A DNA stretch of 64,000 nt from Ephemerocybe angulata. Its lineage: Eukaryota; Basidiomycota; Agaricomycetes; Agaricales; Psathyrellaceae. The DNA is taken from positions 1,240,001 to 1,304,000 of the forward strand of contig JAACJK010000001.1 in assembly GCA_013368325.1 (NCBI GenBank). Reading direction: 5' to 3'. Of the stretch, positions 43,556 through 54,699 are shown piece after piece. The notes below the pieces were generated by a model that had not been told where the DNA came from, ran no database searches, and saw only the letters and a list, made by a program, of their open reading frames with translations. Each line of letters opens with the position of its first letter. Within the stretch, counting starts at the first letter, position 1. A program made the position numbers and the translations under genes.

Positions 43556-45133
43556 ATGAGCGAGCACACCCCCGCAGCTTCTCACATATCGAACCTGAGC
43601 GAGGACGTACTCCTCGAGGTCTTCAAGCTCTGCCTGCCCGGTCCAGCCTGTACCCGGTCAATCCATCCACCATCCGAGGCGCCTATCCTCCTTACCCAAA
43701 TCTGCCAGCTATGGAGACGTTTGGCCTTTGATTCCCCCTTACTTTGGACTACCCTCCGTATTCGACTCCTTCGAGAGAAGTGCGATGCCACTACGATGGA
43801 GACTCTTAGCACATACCTGAGTCACTGCGGATCGTCCCCGATCCATCTTCAACTCGTCTTCACCTACAAAGCGGAGGTCCGCTACGAGCTCCTTTGGAGG
43901 CATGTGGAAGATCCTGAAGATCCTGAAGATCCCACTGTCAACGCGGAGAGGCAAGCTGAAGCACGTCGCCTAGAGAAACAGCGCGAGCCTGGCTTCCCCC
44001 AACCTGCTTTCTTACGCCGGTTCTTCCCTTCGTTCAAGCAGTCGATAACCCGTCTATCCCTGACTGGGGTTCCCGTCAGGGCCATGGTCTTCCTCCCCGA
44101 CAATAGTTTTCCGGTCTTGGAACGGCTCATCCTTGTATTTCGCAACGTAAGCGAATGGGAAGCCTTTGACTGGGGAACACATGGTCCGATTACTGCGTTC
44201 TATCATTCCACGTCCCTCCGTTATGTTGCACTCAGAAGACTTCGGGAGCATGTCGAGCGTGTTCTACTGCACTGGGACCATATCACACACTTCGTGGAAG
44301 GTATCACTATCGGCTCATCTCTTCGTCACCTCGTCACCACCCTTCCTTCTCCCCAACTTCGCTACTTCCACGCTTCCATGGCAAACGAGGATTTACCAAT
44401 CAGCCGAAGTAACGTGCTTGCATGGGGTGGTGTATCACCGCAGCTATCAAGCAATGTGGAAACCCTTTCGGTTGTGGTCTACGCAATGTCATTTGTGTGG
44501 CCACTGTTTCTTCTTTTCTTCCAGTTTCCCAGACTACGGCGACTTCAACTCTCAGGGAATGAAATTGGGATGGGGCAATTATCGCAAACGGGCGAAGACA
44601 GGTTTCGGAGACGTTTGAGTGAACTTCCCGGGCTCGAACACCTATCCCTGTTCCTGGTGCCAAGCTCAGGGTGGACCACTGGAATTGAGCACATCTTCCC
44701 TTTTACTATCCACATCACTACCCTCGACATCCATATCAGCACAGAGGTCTTCTCGGCGCTGACCCTGCGCGATGGTAACTCCTATCTTCCAAACCTTCGC
44801 TATCTCAATTTGCACAAACCAGACCATAAAGATTTCGACGAAATCATTTTAGACTCTCTCGAGTCCTTCAACTTGTTCTTGTCCTCTCGGCTTCCAGCCG
44901 TCTCGGACGACGTTGGCCTTAAAACCATCACAGTCCTGATCCAAGACCCGCCGCTGGACAGCGTCACGACTTTTATCCAGGCTGCAAAGCAAGCGGTCAG
45001 AGATATTCCGGATGTTAAGATCAGGGTAGAGGAGGTGCCAACTAAGATCCAGGAGCGATATCTTAATCAGTGGGCAACAATGGACAAGGAATTGGAAGGG
45101 TGGAGCGGTATCGCAGAGTTATGCGAGTATTGA
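43556..45133 (+). CDS. F-box protein, paralog B
   Basis: Single exon, 525 aa, co-linear with the F-box protein at 1254. The F-box reads NLSEDVLLEVFKLCLPG; then come ILLTQICQLWRRLAFDSPLLW and the same leucine-rich C-terminal part. It has a small duplication of the peptide EDP (residues about 120-126). The DNA between about 43990 and 44240 is nearly identical to 1677-1925, while both sides differ more. The copies are 42 kb apart in the same orientation. The likely role is a substrate adaptor of an SCF ligase, as for paralog A; the target is unknown. Confidence 0.87.
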   Translation: MSEHTPAASHISNLSEDVLLEVFKLCLPGPACTRSIHPPSEAPILLTQICQLWRRLAFDSPLLWTTLRIRLLREKCDATTMETLSTYLSHCGSSPIHLQLVFTYKAEVRYELLWRHVEDPEDPEDPTVNAERQAEARRLEKQREPGFPQPAFLRRFFPSFKQSITRLSLTGVPVRAMVFLPDNSFPVLERLILVFRNVSEWEAFDWGTHGPITAFYHSTSLRYVALRRLREHVERVLLHWDHITHFVEGITIGSSLRHLVTTLPSPQLRYFHASMANEDLPISRSNVLAWGGVSPQLSSNVETLSVVVYAMSFVWPLFLLFFQFPRLRRLQLSGNEIGMGQLSQTGEDRFRRRLSELPGLEHLSLFLVPSSGWTTGIEHIFPFTIHITTLDIHISTEVFSALTLRDGNSYLPNLRYLNLHKPDHKDFDEIILDSLESFNLFLSSRLPAVSDDVGLKTITVLIQDPPLDSVTTFIQAAKQAVRDIPDVKIRVEEVPTKIQERYLNQWATMDKELEGWSGIAELCEY

Positions 45134-45581
45134 TAAGGGAATGAAGTCGATTGATCATTAGAGATGCAGGATTGGGTGTTATACGTCTATATATGCTAAT
45201 CATCTCAATATACCTAACGCACTGATGAATGCCATTTTAACTATTGTTGAAGAAACAGGCTCTTCCCCTCCCAGCCTTTGCGATCCCCTCAGTCAATAGT
45301 CCGTAAGTGCTCCTTTGTACGAAATTGGCTTGAAAAAACAGCTTAAAGTGGGTTCAGGGGCATATAAAGGCGTCACTCTAGCCTCGAGAGTGGATAAACT
45401 ACTCAGAAAAGGCGTGCAATCAGTTTTGAGCTGATAACCAGTGAAACAGGCGCCCGTTGAGCGCTGAGGCACGTGTAGACGCTCCCACGCACAGACCCAG
45501 CTTTGATCCGATCATGCCACCGCGCAGTGGTCGCGCTTTGAACGTCATTTCACCTTTCTCCTCAACCTCGATGGTGTAGCG
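45134..45581. other. intergenic
   Basis: No gene or clear signal was seen. It probably contains the promoter of the following membrane-protein gene. Confidence 0.4.
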
Positions 45582-46812
45582 ATGTTCCCTCTAATAGTCG
45601 ATCCCACCATCTTTACGGCTGTTGCGATATGTCTTATATCAGCGTGGCTATACCGTGTCTCAGCAAAAGCCTATCCAACCACGAAGATCCTACGCCATGC
45701 CCTTCTTTTCGGTCACTCGATCTACCTGCTCAAAAGCATCCTCGTTACACCACCACGGAATGTATTTCTCGAGACAAACTCAACTCCAAACACGCCGGCA
45801 GATAGCATGAGGGCGATATATCTGCACAGGTCGCCTAGCGGAGAGCTTGAGCCCGAACTAGAGGGCTTGTTTAGAAAACTGAATTCCTTTGACATGCGAC
45901 TGCTGTACCTCCAGTATGTTTTTTTCTTCAGTTTACCATGTACGCAACGCCAGACGCCAGCGGCCATGAAAGCCACAACTAAATGACAATTTGTAGGCTT
46001 GGTCACGATGCCGTTGCGGGTTGCGATTACTGCCACAGCTTTGAAGAATATGCCTCATTCGCGTTTGCCCGACCCATCTTCGTGTATATCCTGGAAATCG
46101 CGCTTGTTGGCGCGTTCACTCTACCCAACTCGCCTCGGGCACACCTCAGATCGTTCGGAATAGGGATCCTCATTGTGGCACTCGTCGCCGAAGTCATCGC
46201 CACGCTCACAGCATCTCAGATATTAACACCTGGAGGCATGGAGCATTGGGCAAGCTCAATGGTACGCACTAAGAATTAGCTCAAATTTTGCAATGTGTCT
46301 GATTCCTTTTCTTGAAACAGTGGCATGACCTTATCCACCTTTCGCGAACATCCCTCTTCCTCGTTCTCCCTCTTATCCTACATGCCCCAAGGCCACCGCT
46401 GATCCACAGTATTCCCATCCTTGGTTCCCTTCTACCAACCCCAGATCTACGTGCTGGGCTGCCACGGACAGCCGAACGGCTCCAGAGCATTCAGCGCGCA
46501 CTTGACAACCTCATTCCACGACTGCACCTCATCTCGTACACGCGCGCAGCTATCATGAGGGGGGATGAGACGAGGAAAAGAGCGGAACGGTGGTGGAGCA
46601 AGGAGGGGAAGGAGGGGATGGCGGGAATCGAGGATGCAGCTGTGAAGAGGACGGCGAAAGGGATGGGGCTTGCCTATGACGAAGAGCCAATGGTCGAGGA
46701 CGCTGGGAAGGATCGGAAGTTGACACTGCGAGAGAACGCGAGGAAGGGAGTAGAGACTATGTTCAGCACGGTTCCTCCGAGTGAGAGCTGGGTCAAGATG
46801 AGTGCTCCATAG
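45582..46812 (+). CDS. multispanning membrane protein, unknown
   Basis: Three exons (45582-45913, 45997-46261, 46321-46812) give 362 aa in phase. Hydrophobic segments: IFTAVAICLISAWLY near the start, FVYILEIALVGAF, FGIGILIVALVAEVIATL and FLVLPLILHAP, so four likely membrane helices. Between the first and second is a CxxC (GCDYCHSFEEYASF). The C-terminal 120 residues are hydrophilic and charged, with predicted helices (RTAERLQSIQRALDNLIPRL). It resembles conserved fungal membrane proteins without assigned function; I do not know the family name. The organelle cannot be told from the sequence. The CxxC with nearby His could bind a metal or be redox-active, which is speculation. Confidence 0.78.
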
Positions 46813-47160
46813 TGTTTAGCATCATTCTCAATCTACGGCATCTCTTATCCCATGATTCTGATTCCCATCTGTTCCCTCTCATCGGCGTTTTCAACTCACA
46901 ACTCTCGTATGTTGAGTTTCTGCCATGAGGTCGCCGTCCCATCCGGCGATCCCTTTCACCGGAGTGAATGTTGGGTGAATGTCATCGGGAGGCTGATATG
47001 CCAGAAGGAAGCTGATTGGATTATGTGCTTATGGCTGCGGGGGCGTTTTGCGCAGTAATGTTTGCCGATGTGTGCAGGTCACTGCAGGATATCAACAGAG
47101 TATAAGTACATACGCTTCTTCCTCATTCATGACAGCAAACAACTTCTCTACATAACCACC
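46813..47160. promoter_or_regulatory. promoter region of microsomal GST gene
   Basis: AGTATAAGTA at about 47099-47108 is a TATA-like box roughly 55-60 bases before the start codon, at the expected distance for a fungal core promoter. The leader ends with CAACCACC-like context before ATG. No gene is present. Confidence 0.45.
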
Positions 47161-48029
47161 ATGTCGCTGGTCACAGTCACCATTCCCGCAGAGTATGTGT
47201 CGTTGCCAGCGGATTTCCCAGCTTCGGCGTTGCTGACGAGGGTGTGCTTTGACCCTAGTTTCAAATATGTTGGCCTCGCCTTGGTGTCGACAACATGGCT
47301 GATGGCGTACCAATACCGCATCGTATCTCAAGCACGGAAGAAAGCGGGGATTCTTTACCCTCAAGGTGAGCCACATAGTCTAGTCTTTTTCAGAAGAAAG
47401 AGGAGCTGATCAAACGGCTGTGTCATGTTCTGACTAGCTTACGCTGAGAAGGCTGAGATGAAGGCGTCCGAAGACGCTCGGTTGTTCAACTGCGCGCAGA
47501 GTAAGCACCCCCCCACCGTGACAGACGACTGCGCTCGTTTATCACCCTCATGTCATGTTTGCAGGGGCGAATGGGAACACAATGGAGAACATCCCTCTTG
47601 TCTTCACAAAGTAGGTCCTGCACGACTTTGTACCCCGGACGCCAGTGCTAACTGGTTTCATTTCTTAGTACTATCGTGGTCGGTCTGAGGTGGCCTCTGC
47701 TCGGAGCAGCTCTCTGTGGCACCTGGGTTATTGGCAAGTTTGCCTACACGAATGGATATATGTCTGGGGATCCCGAGAAGGTGGGTTCCGTCCAGCCTAC
47801 TCATTCGTCTCCCTCCATCTAACGTTTTGCCTTCTCAAAACATAGCGCGTTAACACCACCTATAAAGTTGGGAGTGGAGCGCTTGGCGGTAAGTCTTCTG
47901 CATGCAAAAAGTTACCGAGGCCGTGCTCACAAAGCTCGCTCTACGACAGGCTTGACGTTGCTGACCACCTATATCGCACTGGAGTGGGCGTTTAAGGATT
48001 TGATTACGAAGGCACTGGGATATCTTTGA
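47161..48029 (+). CDS. MAPEG protein, microsomal glutathione S-transferase 3 type
   Basis: Six short exons (47161-47365, 47438-47500, 47565-47610, 47669-47780, 47846-47888, 47950-48029) give 182 aa. This is a four-helix membrane protein of the MAPEG superfamily. Diagnostic stretches: ARKKAGILYPQAYAEKAE, FNCAQRANGNTMENIPLVF, VGLRWPLLGAALCGTWVIG and TNGYMSGDPEKRV. They match the MGST3 subgroup, including the FNCxQRxHxNxxE-like motif, with Asn in place of the usual His. MGST3-like enzymes conjugate or reduce lipid peroxides with glutathione at the ER or the outer mitochondrial membrane. The length is slightly above the human protein (152 aa) because of a longer N-terminal region. Confidence 0.92.
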
Positions 48030-48430
48030 AGGGAAAGCGGGGACTTTTTAGTCTCGCCATGGGATAGTGTGTCCATCTGGTAATATATACTTGGAATCCA
48101 TATTTCGGGAATTGCGACTTGATATACTCTTTTCGTTTCCTAGGAGCCTACACATGGCCGCGAATCCTTGCTTGCACTCAATCCCGTCACGAGTGGACAA
48201 CCAGAGTAAAAGAGTGAAGTGAATATTTATGCGATGCAAAGGAGTGTGAGGGGACTGGCATATCGACAAGAATACACGAGCACGTAGAGTAGTAGTAACG
48301 TTCCATAATCCGACGAACACGAAACACAAATGCTAGTTAAGATAAGATGTATATACAAAGCGGGCGGACAGAGGTACGTAACACGAGAGCATGTATGAGA
48401 AAGAAAAAAACTCGAAGCGACACAGACAAC
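48030..48430. other. convergent intergenic region
   Basis: No gene. It contains the 3' ends of the GST and 5-phosphatase genes. Confidence 0.4.
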
Positions 48431-51400
48431 CTAAATATACACAACAAACGTCCCAAGCACCGGTCTATGGTCACTCCTCCCCTCCAGTCTCCGCATCCGC
48501 CGGTCGTCCAAGGTACTATAATCCAAACATACGACGTCCCCTCTCCGGTGAATGATTGCAGGCGTAATGACAGGTGTGACCTGCTCTTCCACCGTCGGTT
48601 CCATTGAGTGGCTGTGACTTGGCGACAAGAAGTTGGGCAGGAACCTCCATCTTGAAGGGGTCGACCCCTCCCCATTTGCGTTGACACTATTTCCGCCAGA
48701 TAGAGGGCTCATAAGGACGCCAAAGGCCGTCGAACGCCTGTTGGGCCGGTCAACGGGGGCAGAGGGTGGTGGAGATAATGTAGGGCTTGTCACGGCATGC
48801 CGACGCCCAAACATCCCGTGCGTTGCAGAGACGCTGCCAGTGGCGTTCGTGGAAGATCCAGCCACGCCATTTGCACCTCTACCAACACTTTTCTCATCGG
48901 CAACCAGGAAAATGGTTTGGGATAACGGAGGAGCGGTCTTCAGAGGAGGCAAGAATGTTGGACTTTCTTCGCTACTTCGAAGGGTCGAAGAGTGAACGGC
49001 GAGACTCGGTGGCCGGCGGGTAGCTTTGGCAGTTCTTGCCCTAAGTCTCGAAAATAGGCCACCCCCGCTCTTTGGAGCTGGGGGACTAAGGAATGCTTGA
49101 CCTGTGATTTCTGAAGTGGGGCTAGGCGATAGGACGGGTTCGATTGTTGTCTTCCAGAGAATACGGTCGCACCTTCGGAGCATTCATTAGACAGAGGACA
49201 TAGCTAGTAAGAGATAGGATTGAACATACCAGCTTGGAACACGTTTCTTGTTCGACGTGTCATAAACACCTTTTCCCACATCCAGGCCCTCGTCCTGGCT
49301 CGCAGATCCTACCCCGGAGGCCATACTCTCTACCCTAATTTTGCGCGGAGGAACAAGAGATGCAGAATCTCCAGCGTAAGCTTCGAAAGTCGCTGGAGGG
49401 GTAGGGGGAACCACCATCGACGATATCTGGCCAGCCGTTTTAGGCGTCGGTGGAAAGTGATTCACCACCGTACTTGAAGCACTAACAGGGACAGTTGGTA
49501 AAACAAATCCGCCGCTAGTGTCCGCCGTGCCCGGGCCCTTCCTCCCAGACTTCGACGGCGAAGATAAACCTGAGAAAGGCGACTTCAGCGAAAGCAGCCT
49601 CATCTTGGCCTTCTGCACCGCTACCACATTGGATAGAGACAGCTTGCTGGTTGAGCCTGGCATCGACGGTGTCGAAGGTGATCCATGTATAGCAGCGTTA
49701 TGAAGGTCTAGATCCGTTGCCCGAGAGTAAGAAGTGGACACAGAGGCGATAGACATGGCTTCTGCATCTGGATCCTCGTCTTCGTCATTATCGCCTCGCT
49801 TCTGGCGCTTAAGCGTCCGCAGGACGTCATACTTGAATGTTGGCGGGAAGTTGATAGGCGCTTCTTTGAATCCGTTGAATTCTTTTGCGCCGTCCTTCAT
49901 AACCCTGAGCAGCTGATCGAAACCCAGTGCTTGAGCGTAGTCTAGACGCTGGTGAGATCACAAACTGACAATATGTAAAAAGTGACCTAGCTACCTTCCC
50001 GAGCAATTAGCCAGTCGGCGTGAAGTCGTGTGATGTCCAATCTGAAGTTCAGGTCGCCGCAAAGGAACGTGAAATCAAATCTATCAGAAAGGTCTTGAAA
50101 CAATTGTTGAGCGTACCATCACGATGTGGGGAGGGCTAAGTACCTTCCATGCCCTTACGAGGGTCGTCCTTTGGGAGAAAGTCATCCACTTCCAACTCTG
50201 CCTAAAGACCGGGTATCTGATTAGACGAGAGGCGTGCGCCTAAAAAGCTGGTGACTAACCTTTATTTTGGCTAAATTAGCAAGACGATGATTTACTCTTC
50301 CCTCGTGAGCTACACGAAGTGGTGTCAAAGAACTGGTGAAGATACGATGGCAATTTGACGTACCAGCAAGATGACAATTAAGGAACAAAAGGGTTGTTCC
50401 GTCGAGGTTAACTGAAATGCCAACACCGCCCTTGTTACCTACACGACCACCAATGAGTCCAGCAGTCACGGCAGACTTTGAGGTACCTGCAACGAACATA
50501 AGTATCCAGTGCACTATTGACCTGCCCATGCGACTCACCCTTGATCAAGGGCTTCAGATCTCTATGAACATAAATTGCAAGGTATATGCCCATCAACCTT
50601 TCTTTCACGAGGAACTGGTAAGGTCCTTTCTTGGGCTCCTTTATCGATAATGTTCGTTTCAGGGCCAGCCGTGGTGTTCCTGGGACGGCACTAGTCACGA
50701 CATTACCCACGACCTCAACGATCTTGGGTGTCTTTGGTGCCTTGGGGAGCTCCAGGGTCCCTCCGTTGCACAGCCAGTCTTCTACAACAGACGACCAACC
50801 GGCAGGAGGAGGCTGAGGTATGGTGATTTGAAGGGGGTCGGCGGGAGGAGTTCGTGGTGGCTCATTGGTAACCGCTGCTGAAATCCTAGTAGTTATCGGG
50901 GGTTTGACAAGGAGGACGTCTGAGTTGTTTGAATCAGGGCTGCGGTTACCCTCCTTCAATCGGCCATGTGGGATTAGTGAGCGGTCTGAGTCCTTGTCGA
51001 AGGACGCTGGGCGTTCTTTATCCTTTTCCTTTTCTTTCTCCTTCTCCCGTAGTTTGAATCCGGCGCCCAATGCCATCGGAACGCCTGTCGTATATATAAG
51101 TCTGACCATTGTCCCTTCAAATATCGGCGTTACAACGCTTACCAGAAAGTGACGGACATTCCTGCCCAGCTCTAGATGGAAGACGTCAGTTCATGTCCGG
51201 GCTCAATGAGAAGAATACATACACGACCACGAAGTGATACGGATGGTCATCTTCCTCTGAAAGAACTGGGAATGTCCCCGGAGGACTGGCGGAATTGGGC
51301 ACGTATGGCAGTACCTTGCCAAGTAATTCCTCCAATTCACCCTGGGCGATGCGACACACTTAGCCGCAGTTCATTTCGGGTTCAAAGCGTGGCTTACTTT

Positions 51401-51931
51401 CGGCAATGAGTCGTGCATGTTCCAAGTAAGCATGCGAACCTTCAACCCCTTCACGTTGAACGCGGTGGATGCCCCTGAAGGTAAAGGTTCCTCTGCGGTC
51501 GCGACGTTTACCAGGGGTGTCCCTTTGCCTTCCTTCGTATGCAACCGAGCTAGCGGAGACTTGTCCCATCGTACCGAAGGTAGTGATGCGCTGCGCGGAG
51601 ACCGAGTCTTCCGAAGAGGTGTTTCGGTCTGTACTCCAGTCGGGTGGGGAGTTTCGCTCGAAGCGGTGTAGTAGGCAGAGGCAGGGGTGAAGGACATGGG
51701 TAGTAGGTCGTGCAGTCTTTGGATAACGCCATAGCCTGGTCGTCGGACACGTTGCTTAGATATAGTGCCAAGAAAGTGTAGAAAGTGGAGCGACATACCG
51801 TGCTTAGTCTTCGAGCTTTCTGTAGGTGCTGGCTGATTGTAGTCTTCAAGGACTAGTGCTGGCGGTCGATGTTGTCCCTTGGATATTGACGGAGCTCTCC
51901 CCGACGGAAAGGTAGTCGTATTGGTCGCCAT
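48431..51931 (-). CDS. inositol polyphosphate 5-phosphatase (IPPc) with large insertions
   Basis: Eleven exons: 51799-51931, 51398-51735, 51223-51341, 51143-51171, 50539-51084, 50364-50486, 50260-50309, 50144-50201, 49995-50093, 49230-49941 and 48431-49172. They give 982 aa with every phase closing; one exon is 29 bases. Catalytic-domain motifs in order: LTWNMHD near 148, AGQECPS near 200, GNKGGVGISV near 400, LNCHLAAHEGR, CGDLNFRLDI near 475, VPSWCDRILW near 735 and SDHRPVLGTF near 967. This is the complete signature of 5-phosphatases that act on phosphoinositides. Long Ser/Pro-rich insertions interrupt the fold at about 210-340, 500-730 and 745-960. No SAC domain is present, so it is not of synaptojanin type. 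It is likely cytosolic or membrane-recruited. Divergent from SAF4. Confidence 0.92.
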
Positions 51932-52523
51932 GGGTAGTGGGTGTATGTTCTGAGTGTGTTAGGCCGCGTAGTCCCTCCTTCGAATTGTACTTGGGGTATT
52001 GAATGTCGGGGATCCAGTGAAGATGTTGGGGTCGTTCCTTCTCCAAATTAACTGGGTATCGTAGTGGATATTAAAGCGTTATGTGAGATAGAATGTTGAG
52101 GTGAATGTCGACGGCGCCTGCGCGATTAGGAATGTAGAAATTAGTACCGAGACTTTATGAGTCCTCCTGGGTGAGCAATAGGTTGCCGTCGAGAGGAATA
52201 GAGCAGCTCATAGATACGAGCGCGGGCACCGAGATGGTCAAGAGCAAGAGGCGGTGATCGCAGTGATGGCGTTCAATTGTGGTGGGTCTACACGGCGGTC
52301 CACGGCGGTCGCCAGTGGGCGGCAATAAACAATTCCACCGCCGTTGGCAAGGTCCACGGTAGGCTCGAGCTGCGACGACGTATGGAGAGAGTATAATACG
52401 ACTCTGGAGCACAAATGAATTTATAGTAGGCTTTGTGGCGCAGCGCGTAATATGAGCGAAGCAAGGGATCCTGAGACGCGACGCAACCTTCACCTTACTC
52501 CTTGACCACCATCACCCCCCGAG
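51932..52523. promoter_or_regulatory. divergent promoter, 5-phosphatase / SAF4
   Basis: The 592 bases between divergent start codons hold no gene. A short direct repeat CACGGCGGTC occurs near 52290-52310. Confidence 0.4.
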
Positions 52524-53839
52524 ATGCAAGGTTTCAACAAGTATGTTGTGCCCATGATTATTTGAAATTCGAGGCTAAAGGCTTCTAGGTACTACCCTCC
52601 AGACTGGGACCCCTCTAAAGGCGGTCTAAACAAATACCAAGGTGCATAATTGCACCCACTGGAGTCTAGGAACGGTGTAACCCTGACACAATTGCGCACT
52701 ACACAGGAAAACATGCCCTCGGCGACAGAGCTCGAAAGATCGACAAGGGCATTCTTATTGTCCGGTTTGAGCTTCCATTCAACATCTGGTGGTGCGTACC
52801 TACACAGCGTGAAAGCCTACCAAAGCTCACCGCACACCCATCCCCCCGTCTGCAGCGGAACATGCAACAACCATATCGGCATGGGTGTCCGCTACAACGC
52901 GGAGAAGAAGAAGATCGGGAACTACTACTCGACACCCATCTACTCCTTCCGATGCAAATGCCACCTCTGTGACGGGTGGTTCGAAATCCAGACCGATCCC
53001 AAAGTGCGCTGCTGTTCATTATTCTCCTGCCTGCACGGATTGACTCAGGCCTGACTCCTCGAACCCATGCTATGACCCCGTAAACTCCATCAGAACACGG
53101 CGTACGTCGTAACCGAAGGTGCACGCCGGCAAGACCAAGACTGGGACCCAGAAGAGAACGGAGGATTCGCCGTCCATGGCCAGTCATACCTTCACACCCC
53201 CAGCTCCACAAGGCATAACTAACCCCTTTTCTACCCCACACCTCTCGCTCAACAGATACAGACAAAGAATCCGGCAACGCCCCGCCGCTCGACCCTCTTG
53301 TTGCCCTCGAAAAGACCACAGAGGCCGAAAGGCTGCTCAATGAAGTCCAAAAACCCCGTATCGAAAGCCTACAGAGCGTCTCAGAGCATTACAACGCCGA
53401 CCCATACACCCTCTCCACACGCGTCCGCAAACGCTTCCGCGAGGACAAGAAAGTCGAGCAGAAGAAAAGAGCGGCCGACGACACCCTGAAAGGCCGGTAT
53501 GGTCTCCCAAGCGAACTGGCGCTGGTGGAGGACGACGACAAGGCCAAGGAGGAGGCCAAGGAGCAGTGGCTAAAGGCCAATCAGGAGCGTGCGTTACGCG
53601 AGAGTGCGAAACGACGGCGAATATCGTCGGAGGTGATCTCAATCCCTGGTTCATCCTCTACGTCCTCCTCCCTTTCCTCTTCCCGCGCCACTCCCAAAGC
53701 AGGTTTGTCCAGTGCAAGTTCAAAATCGAACCCTCTCGCATCCCTGCGAGCTCGAATACTACAGAACACGGCAGCAAAGCACTCATCTTTGGCATTCGGC
53801 TCAATATCTTCGGGCTCTTCGGGGCTTCGAAAAGGCTGA
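52524..53839 (+). CDS. SAF4: splicing factor Saf4/CCDC130 (Yju2/CWC16 family)
   Basis: Six exons: 52524-52540, 52589-52641, 52707-52791, 52856-53003, 53094-53178 and 53256-53839; 323 aa. The start MQGFNKYYPPDWDPSKGG is diagnostic of the CCDC130 branch. Then follow RARKIDKGILIVRFELPF, a zinc-binding pair of CxxC motifs (IWCGTCNNHIGMGVRYNAEK and CKCHLC), and IQTDPKNTAYVVTEGARR. The C-terminal half is basic and predicted coiled-coil (RKRFREDKKVEQKKRAADD), then Ser-rich. Relatives associate with the catalytic spliceosome. The joint between exons 5 and 6 has no GT donor in the right phase; the natural joint (FAVH|DTDKE) needs a GC donor at 53179. A genuine GC-AG intron or a sequence error could explain this. 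Confidence 0.88.
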
Positions 53840-54699
53840 ATGTTGTCGAATGAGCGTAAAGGAGTCCTTGTTTTCGGCATCTCATGTACTATCACAGCTA
53901 TACACTACCATGTACACTACACTACGTTTAGCACATAGAAACTCATGCTCACGATACAGCAGTCGTGAGGGTCGTCATACACTTGTTTGATCTGATACTT
54001 CATTCAACGTGACATGGTTCCAGATTCCAGAGCGAAACGGAGGGTTGAGGTCAGCAAGAAGGAAGATCATCGATAGCGAGTACAACAGGGGTTTAATGAT
54101 ATACAACACAGCAGAGGGGTGTACGCAAACAGGGAGAGGAGAGAGAGATATAGATAGACAGACAGACAGATAGAGAAGGAAATAGAGAGAGGAAAAGAGA
54201 CAGATAAAAAGCCAGGGGAATGGGGCGTGGGATGGGGGATACTAGCGAAGAATGGTGTACCGTTACGGGGAATGGGTGATTTGATTGATGGGGGATGGAT
54301 AATGGGGGTGCCAGAGAGAGATGCAGGATAGAGAGAGAATCGAGACACTAGAGATATAAACAAACATCGCCGAAAAAGGAAGGGTAAAGGATCTGGGTTC
54401 CACAGTAAAAAGGTGATAAGATAGCCTAAGATGGTAGTAGAAATTAAAAGCGAAGATCAGAAGGTACTATCAAAAGCGTGAAAGGTAGAAAGAGATGGAA
54501 CGCATAAGAGAAGAGAGTCAACCAAGGTGATGTCGGAGCCGGCAGGTGGTGTGGACACCAGCAGCACAGAAGAGCGAAAGGGCAGAAAAATAAGATAAGG
54601 ACAGTCGTCGACGAATAAAAAGGGAAAGCTAAACAACAACAATAACGAATAGATAGAGGGAAAGCAAAAAGAAAGCAAAGCCGGAGGATGGAGAACACA
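53840..54699. other. convergent intergenic region, purine-rich
   Basis: No gene. Around 54130-54210 is a run of GAGA/GATA/GACA simple repeats, and purines dominate the plus strand from 54080 to 54690. It probably contains the 3' untranslated region of the ARID gene. Confidence 0.5.

Noticed and set aside
51736..51798. In-frame continuation of the first two exons of the 5-phosphatase
   Set aside because: The 63 bases are open and divisible by three but begin GTATGT and end CAG, with a branch-like CTAAG; an intron is more likely.
54120..54210. GAGA/GATA/GACA-rich stretch as a functional element
   Set aside because: It looks like simple-sequence expansion in a 3' untranslated region.
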